From NCBI GenBank assembly GCA_007095785.1, contig SFBL01000082.1:1-64000 (forward strand): a DNA stretch of 64,000 nucleotides, read 5' to 3'. The notes under the pieces are model-generated. The model was not told where the DNA came from and did no database searches. It saw nothing but the letters and a program-made list of their open reading frames with translations. The DNA is from Microcystis aeruginosa Ma_SC_T_19800800_S464. GTDB taxonomy: Bacteria; Cyanobacteriota; Cyanobacteriia; Cyanobacteriales; Microcystaceae. Shown here in pieces: positions 29,701 to 38,700 of this stretch. The first letter of the stretch is position 1; each line of letters opens with the position of its first letter. A program made the translations under genes and the position numbers.

Positions 29701-32700
29701 GGTTTCTACGCCTAAAGAGCGTAAATAGTGCGCTAATTGATTGGCCTGACTATTTAATTCTGCATAGGTCAACTGTTGACTTTCAAAGACTACTGCTACT
29801 GCATCAGGGGTGCGCGCTGCTTGTTCCTCAATCAATTGATGAATACACTTGTTATAGGAGTAATCAGCTTTTGTCTCATTCCACCCTTCTAATAGTTGAT
29901 AATTTTCCTCTGGAGTTAATAAGGGAAGTAAAGCCACTGGTTGCTGTGGATTTTCCACAATTGCCGCTAATAAATTCTTAAAATGATTCATCATACGGAC
30001 AATAGTTTCAGCAGCAAATAAATCCCTGTTATAGGAGCAAAAACCGCCCAATCCTTCCGGTGCATCCCACAGGTAAACTTCTAAGTCAACCCTGACTGAA
30101 TCAAGTCCCGATGGTATCTCCTCAATGTTTAGTCCGGGTAAATCCCAGGGAGAACTAGGAGCATTCTGAAGGGCAAAAACTATCTGTGTTAAAGGATTAC
30201 GATCTAAATGACGCTCAATTTGTAATTTTTCGACTAACATCTCGAAGGGTAAATCTTGATGGTCGTAGGCGTTTTGAGTAGTTTGTTTTACTTGCGCGAG
30301 AAAATCCTCAAAGGTCGGTTCTTGAGATAAATCAAATCTTAACACTAAAGTATTGACAAAAAAGCCGATTAACCCTTCAATTTCGGTGCGGTTACGGTTA
30401 GCAATTGGTGAACCAATTACCACATCTGTTTGGTTACTATAGCGAGACAATAACACAGCAAAACCCGCTAGTAATGTCATAAAGAGAGTGCTACCGGACT
30501 CTTGACTGAGTTTTTTCAATTGTTGCGTTAGTTGACTATCTAGTTGCAGTCCCTCCGTCCCACCGCGAAAACTTTGGATTGCTGGCCGGGGACGGTCTGT
30601 GGGAAGTTGGTGTAGTAGGGGAACCCCAGTTAATTGTTGCTTCCAGTAGCTTAATTGACGGTCTAATACTTCATTGGTTAACCATTGACGCTGCCACAGG
30701 GCAAAGTCAGCATACTGTATTGATAAATCAGGTAAATCTGCTTTTGTCCCGGTGCAGAAACTTCGATAATAGGCTGATAATTCGTCGATTAAAACACCTA
30801 CTGACCAACCATCGGCTGCGATATGATGAATGGCTAATAATAGGACATATTCATCTGTCTTTACTTGCCATAATTTGACTCGTAATACTGAACCATTAGC
30901 TAAATCAAAGGGTTCGGAGGCCGCTTCTATCAACAGTTGCTCTACTTGCAGAGGCTGGCTTTGTACTACGGGTAAGGTAAAGTTGACATTGGATGCGATC
31001 GCTTGTATTGGTTGATTATCTTTGAGTTTAAACTGAGTCCGTAGGGGTTCATGGCGTTGAATAATTGCTTGGAAAGCTTTTTCTAAGGCTTTAATATTGA
31101 GATTTCCGCGCAAACGCATCGTTAAATCAATAGTATAAGCACCACTTTCTCCTTCTAATTGATTCACAAACCAGAGACGTTCCTGGGCCCAGGAGAGGGG
31201 GATATCATCCTCTCGATTAACGGGTACAATTGATGGTAGCTTTAACCCTAAACCTGTTTGCAGTTCTTTTAAAATTACCCCACTTAACTGAGCAATGGTT
31301 GGAGATTCAAAGAGATAACGCAAGGGTAAAACAATCTCAAAGGTTTCCTGTAAACGAGAAATAACTTGAGTTGCCAACAGAGAATGTCCCCCTAATTCAA
31401 AGAAATTATCCTCAATACTGACTCGTTGTAATTTCAGTACCTCGGCCCAAATCTGGGCTATTTTTTCTTCAATGGGATTACGGGGAGCGATATATTCACC
31501 TTGGTTCTGTAAATCGGGTGCAGGTAAGGCGCGGCGGTCTATTTTGCCATTGGGAGTTAAGGGGAAAGTATCAAGAAAAACAAAAGCCGTTGGGACCATA
31601 TAATCAGGTAATTTTGCTCGCAAAAATTGCCGTATTTCGTTAGTTGTCAGGTTGATTTCGGGTTGCAGTACAACGTAAGCAACTAGACGTTTATCCCCTA
31701 GATTATCTTCACGGACAATCACACAAGAAGACTGTACCGCCTGATTTTGGTTGAGTAAGGCTTCGATTTCTCCTAATTCGATACGGAAACCCCGGATTTT
31801 TACTTGATTGTCAATCCGTCCTAAATATTCGATTTTACCATCAGGTAAATAACGGGCTAAGTCTCCCGTTTTATATAATTTTGACGGCTCATTGCCCCCC
31901 TTATTAAGGGGGGTTGGGGGGATCACTTCATCCTTCTCAAAAGGATTAGGAATGAATTTTTCTTGGGTTAATTCAGGACGATTAAGATAACCTCGCGCTA
32001 ATCCCATACCCCCAATATGTAATTCTCCTGGAACACCAATCGGGACAGGTTGTAAATGGCAGTCTAAGATATAAACTTGGGTGTTAGCAATGGGACGACC
32101 AATAGTGACTTTTAGAGTTTCATCTGTCCATTTTTCTACCGTAGCACAAACGCTGGTTTCTGTTGGACCATAAGCATTAAAGAAATTTCTACCCGTAGCC
32201 CATTGTTTGATTAATTCTTCTGAACAAGCTTCTCCTGCCACAATAATTGTTTGTAACTCTGGGATTTCTTCTAGGGGCAAAGCTGCTAAGGCTGACGGCG
32301 GTAAAGTAATATGGGTAATAGCATAATCTTTTAATCGCCCCATTAATGGCAACCCGGGCATTAAAGCATCTTTGGTGTCTAAATAAAGGGTCGCACCTGC
32401 TCCCATGGCCAGGATAATTTCCCAGATAGAAGCATCAAAATTGAGGGAAGCAAACTGGAGAATGCGAGAGTTTGACTGTAAGTTAAACGTTTTAATTTGC
32501 GCTTGCGCTAGGTTAAATAGTCCCCGATGTTCCACCATTACCCCTTTGGGTTTTCCTGTAGAACCAGAGGTATAAATGAGATTAGCTAAATTATTGGCCG
32601 TTACTACTCCTGTTAGGTTATCTTGGCTATTTTGGTTAATTTCTTCCCTAATCTGCTCTAACAAGATTAGCGGTGCTTGATGTTTGGGTAATTTATCGAT

Positions 32701-35700
32701 TAATCCCTCTTGAGTGAGCAATAATGACAGTTGAGCATCAGCGATGGCAAATTGTAGCCGTTCACTGGGATAATCTGGGTCGAGAGGTAGATATGCACCA
32801 CCCGCTTTTAATATCCCCAATAATCCGACAATCATCTCTAAGGAACGCTCAAGGGAAATACCGACTAAAGTATCAGCTTTTACGCCTAATTTTTGCAGAT
32901 AATGGGCTAATTGATTAGCTCGACAATTTAATTCATTGTAGGTTAATTGTTGCTGGGAACAGACCACCGCTACCGCGTCGGGCGTGCGTTTTACTTGTTC
33001 CTCAAATAATTGATGAATACACTTATACTCAGGATAGTCAACTTGAGTATTGTTCCACTCAATTAATAACTGATTAGTTTCGCTTTCTGTCAATAAGGGT
33101 AATTGGGAAATCCGCTCTTGAGGATTGGCTACAATCCCCCCTAATAAGTTGAGAAAATGCCCTGATAATCGCTCAATAGTGCTACTCTCAAACAAATCAG
33201 TATTATATTCCCAGACACCTTTTAAGCCATCATCCATGTTAACCATGGCTAAGGTTAAATCAAATTTAGCTGTGGTATTTTCCGGTGGCAAATCTGTCAC
33301 CGTTAATCCCGTCATTGCAATCTCAGACTTGGGTGTATTTTGCAGTACAAAAGCGACTTGAAATAGGGGAGTATGGCTCAAATCCCGTTCCGGTTGCAAC
33401 GCTTCGACTAACATTTCAAAGGGTAAGTCTTGGTGCGCATAAGCATCCATTGTCACTTCTCGAACCCGGGTTAATAACTGACTAAAACTCGGATTATCTG
33501 ATAAATCCGTCCGCATCACTAAAGTATTCACAAAAAAGCCGATTAAACCCTCAATTTCGCTGCGATTACGGTTAGCAATGGGAGTTCCTACCAAAATATC
33601 ACTTGACCCTGTATAACGATACAATAAAGCATCAAAGGCAGCCAACAGCGTCATAAATAATGTCACCCCTTGTTGGCGACTTAATTCAGTCAAAGCTTGG
33701 CTAAGTTTGGGGGAAAGGGAAAATTCTTGCTGAGTACCGACAAAGCTTTGCACCGCAGGTCGAGGGTGGTCTGTGGGAAGAGATAATAAAGGGGGTGCAG
33801 CTGTTAGTTGATTTTGCCAGTAATTTAATTGACTTTGTAGGACATCCCCTTGTAACCATTGTTTTTGCCAGAGTGCAAAATCTCCATACTGAATCGGTAA
33901 AGGAGCTAAATTTGCGGGATGATTCTGCACATAAGCATTGTATAAGGTGGTCAATTCGTGAATAAATACTTCGATTGACCAACCATCACTAATAATGTGG
34001 TGCATACACACTAATAAGAAATGTTCCGTCTCCGATAGCACCACTAAAGTGATTCTGATTAAGGATTCTTTGGCTAAATCAAAGGGTTGAGTGGCTTGTT
34101 TTTGCTTTAATTGCTGTGTTTTTTCTGCTTGCTCCTGGATGGGTAAATCTTGTAAATCAACGACCGATATTGTCTCCCTTGTTGTTTGAATAATCTGAGT
34201 CGGTTGTCCATCAATCGTGACAAAATTAGTCCGTAATACTTCATGGCGATCACAGATTTCTCGTAAACTTTGTTCTAAGGCTTTTTGATTGAGGTTGCCT
34301 CGGAAATGCAACACCATCGGTATATTGTATAAAGCGCTATTTGGTTGCAATTGATCTAAAAACCATAAACGCTGTTGAGCAAAAGATAGAGGTAGTTCTG
34401 TATCCTTAGTTCTCGGTAAAATCGGGGGTACTGTTAGAGTGAGATTTTGCTGCTGTAATTGTCCAATAAGATGCGCTAATTCGGCTACCGTCGCTGCACC
34501 AAATAAACTCCGCAAAGGTAGTTCTATTTTAAATAAACTCCGAATCCGCGAGACTAATTGAGTTGCGAGGAGAGAATGGCCGCCAATTTCAAAGAAATTA
34601 TCATAAATTCCCACTTGCTCTACTTTGAGTATTTCTGTCCAAATTTGCACCAACATCTCTTCAATTCCATTGCGTGGTGCTACATATTGATCCCGGCGAT
34701 TCCCTATCTTATCTGGTGCGGGTAAAGCGCGACGATCTACCTTACGATTAGTAGTAAGGGGTAAAGATTCCAGAAAAACAAAAGCTTGAGGAACCATATA
34801 CAAAGGCAATTTACTGGACAGAAACTGACGCAGTTCACTAATCATCGGTATGCGTTCGTAATGAGCTACTATGTAGGCGACTAAATATTTATCCCCCGGA
34901 GTATCTTCGCGAATAATCACACAAGATGTTTGTACATCAATATTTTGGTTAAGTACCGCTTCAATTTCTCCTAACTCAATACGGAATCCGCGAATTTTAA
35001 CCTGATTGTCAATCCGGCCAAAACATTCAATATTACCATCGGGTAAATAACGCGCTAAATCTCCCGTTTTATACAACCGATTGAAAGCTGCATTAGCAAA
35101 GGGATTGTTAATAAATTTTTCAGCAGTTAATTCGGGACGATTCAGATAACCCCGCGCTAAACGAACACCGCATAGATGCAATTCTCCCTTAACTCCAATG
35201 GGTACAGGTTGCAGATTTTGATCCAGAACATAGGCTTTTGTGTTAGCAATGGGACGACCAATCAGCACCGAATTGATTTTCTCTGACTGATAATCTAGCA
35301 AGTCATGAACTATGGCGGTTACAGACGCTTCTGTGGGTCCATAGACGTTGATACATTGAACCCGTTTCCCGACCATTTGTCGCCAAATATTGACGGTTTC
35401 TGGTAACACTGCATCCCCCCCCACGGCGACAACTCGCAGACTGGATGGTACAGTAGCTAATGATTGGGAAACGGCGATTGCCCATTCATGCCAATAGGCG
35501 GGGGTAATATTTAAAACGGTGAGGCTTTCTTGTTCAATAAAATCGGCAAAATCAGTCAAAGTTGGGAACATTTGCCCTGGTCTTAAGACCACTGTGCCAC
35601 CTTTTAACCAAGTGGGGAAAATTTCTTCGGCAGCGACATCAAAGCCAAAGGAAGCAAACTGTAAAACGCGATCAGATTCTGTCAAACCGAATACTTCACT

Positions 35701-38700
35701 AATGCCCCAACTATGATTAACTAAGGCTGCGTGAGTTAACATCACTCCTTTAGGTTTACCGGTTGAACCAGATGTATATAATAGGCATAGTAGATTTTCT
35801 GGAACCACTTCACTGAGGGGATTTTCTGGACTTTGAACTGTTAAAATCTCGGTTAATTTATCTAAGACAATTACCCCCACATCTTCTACTGGCAAAGAAT
35901 CGAGTAAACTTTCTTGAGTTAGCAGTAGAGAAATTTGGGCATCTTCTGCCATATAAGTCAACCGTTGCTGGGGATAATCTGGATCTAAAGGTATATAGGC
36001 TCCTCCAGCTTTGAGAACTGCTAATAATCCGACAATAACTAACAGCGACCGCTCTAGATAAATGCCAACTAAAACTTCTGAATTTACCCCCAAAGATTGT
36101 AAATAATGGGCTAATTGATTCGCCTGAATATTTAATTCTTGATAGGTTAATTCTTGACCTTCAAAGACCACTGCTACTGCAGCTGGTGTTCGTGCTGCTT
36201 GTTCTTCAAATAAATGATGAACACAATGATGGAAAGGATAGTCTTTTTCGGTGGCATTCCAGTCTTTTAATAATTCTTTTGCCTCTACTTCGGTTAATAA
36301 TGGTAGTTGGAAAATTGGCTGCTGCGGGTTAACAACCAATGCTTCTAGCAAGGTGATGAAATTTCCTGTTAATCGCTCAATGGTGCTGCGATCAAATAAA
36401 TCGGTATTATATTCCCATACGCCTTTTAATTCTGCACCGGTATTCTCCATACCCAGGGTTAGATCAAATTTGGCGGTGTCATTTTCCGTGGTGAGGGGAG
36501 TGGCAGTTAATCCTGTTAGTTCTAAGGGAGACGGGGGACTATTTTGCAGCAGAAAATCCACTTGAAATAAAGGCGCGTGACTTAAATCTCGTTCAGGTTG
36601 TAGGACTTCTACTAACATTTCAAAGGGCAAATCCTGATGAGCATAGGCATCCATTGCCATTTCCCGTACTCGACCCAATAACTGATTAAAATTGGGCTTA
36701 CCTGACAAGTCAATTCGCAGAACCAAAGTATTGACAAAAAAGCCGATTAAACCTTCAAGTTCACTGCGATTACGGTTAGCAATGGGAGTACCAATTAAGA
36801 TGTCTTCCTGTTCCGTATAACGGTAAAGTAAGACAGCATAAGCTGTTAACAGGGTCATAAATAAGGTGACACCCTGTTCCTGGGTTAATTGGGTCAGTTT
36901 TTCGGTTAATTCCCAAGAAAGGCTAAAGGGTAAATGTCCCCCAGCAAAACTTTGTTGATTGGGTCGAGGTCTATCTGTTGGTAAGGATAGAAGGGCCGGT
37001 GCGCCGGCTAACTGTTTTTGCCAGTAGTCTAGTTGCTGTTGCAATACCTCTCCCTGCAGCCATTGTCTTTGCCAAAGGGTAAAATCTCCATACTGGATAG
37101 ATAGGGGATTTAGAGGCGAAGATAAACCCTGAATATAGGCATTATAGAGGGAGGTTAGTTCCTGAAGAAATACCTCCATTGACCAGCCATCACTGACAAT
37201 ATGGTGCATACAGACTAATAAGAGATGTTCCGTTTCAGATAACACCAATAAAGTGATTCTGATTAAGGGTTCACCAGCTAAGTCAAAGGGGTGAATCGCT
37301 TGGTTTTGTGTTAACTCTTGGGAGGCAATTACTTTTTCACTGCTAGATAAATGCTGTAAATCAACTACCGTAACTGTCCAGGTTCGTGTCTGTATAACCT
37401 GGGTAGCGATACCATCAACGGTAATAAAGTTGGTGCGTAAAGCTTCGTGGCGATCGCAAATTTCTTCTAAACTCTGAATTAAGATTTCTGAGTTCAGGTT
37501 TCCCTCTAAACGCAAGGCTAGTGGTATATTATAAAAAGAACTATTCGACTCAAATTCAGCCAAAAACCAGAGACGAGTCTGAGCAAAAGATAAGGGTAAT
37601 TCTGCTGCTTTGTCCCTGGGTAAAATCGGCAGTTCAGTTAGTTGTTCTCCTTCGGAAAGCCATTTTATTTCCTGGGCTAATTCGGCGATTGTCGGTGCAA
37701 CAAATAACTCGCGTAAGGGCATTTCTACCTGAAAAGCCTCACGGATGCGCGAAATTAGTTGCGTTGCTAATAATGAATGTCCACCTAACTCAAAGAAGTT
37801 GTCGTGAATCCCCACCTGTGCAACTTTTAACACTTTTGCCCAAATCGAGGATAATATCTCCTCAATGGGGTTACGCGGCGCGATATACTGCTCTTGGCTT
37901 TGGAATTCGGGAGCCGGTAAAGCACGATGATCGATTTTACCATTAGGCGTTAAGGGTAGGGATTCCAAAATGACAAAGGCACTAGGAATCATATACTCTG
38001 GTAACTTGGCTTTCAGGAATTGCCGCAGTTCAGTAACATTAAGTGAATTTTGCTCTTTTGGGGCGGAAATAATCTCTTTTTGGGGAATAATATAGGCGAC
38101 TAAACGTTTCTGATTTGTCTCATCTTCTTGGGCAATAATAACAGCCGTTTTTACTGCATTGTGCTGACTAAGAACGGTTTCAATTTCTTCCAATTCAATA
38201 CGGAAACCGCGAATTTTTACTTGATTGTCAATCCGTCCTAAATATTCGATTTTACCATCGGGTAAATACCGACATAAATCTCCCGTTTTATATAATTTTG
38301 ACGGCTCATTGCCCCCCTTATTAATGGGGGTTGGGGGGATCACTTCATCCTTCTCAAAAGGATTAGGGATAAATTTTTCTTGGGTTAATTCGGGACGATT
38401 GAGATAACCCCGCGCTAATCCCATACCACCAATATGTAATTCTCCAGCTACCCCCACAGGAACAGGTTGTAAGCAAGCATCGAGAATATAAACCTGAGTA
38501 TTACTGATGGGTCGCCCAATGGGAATATTGGTTATAGTTGGTGAAGTAAATTCGGAGAGAGTCGCCGCAATGGTTGCTTCTGTTGGTCCGTAACCATTGA
38601 ATAGTCGAGGAAGAGGGGAATATTGACCCGTAACTGTTTGCCATTGCTGGACTTTTGCCGGTTGAATGGCTTCCCCACCAATGACAATTAGTTTAATCTT

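Noticed and set aside
37521-37946. 141-codon plus-strand frame inside mcnC
   Set aside because: Antisense shadow of conserved PCP and C-domain coding sequence.
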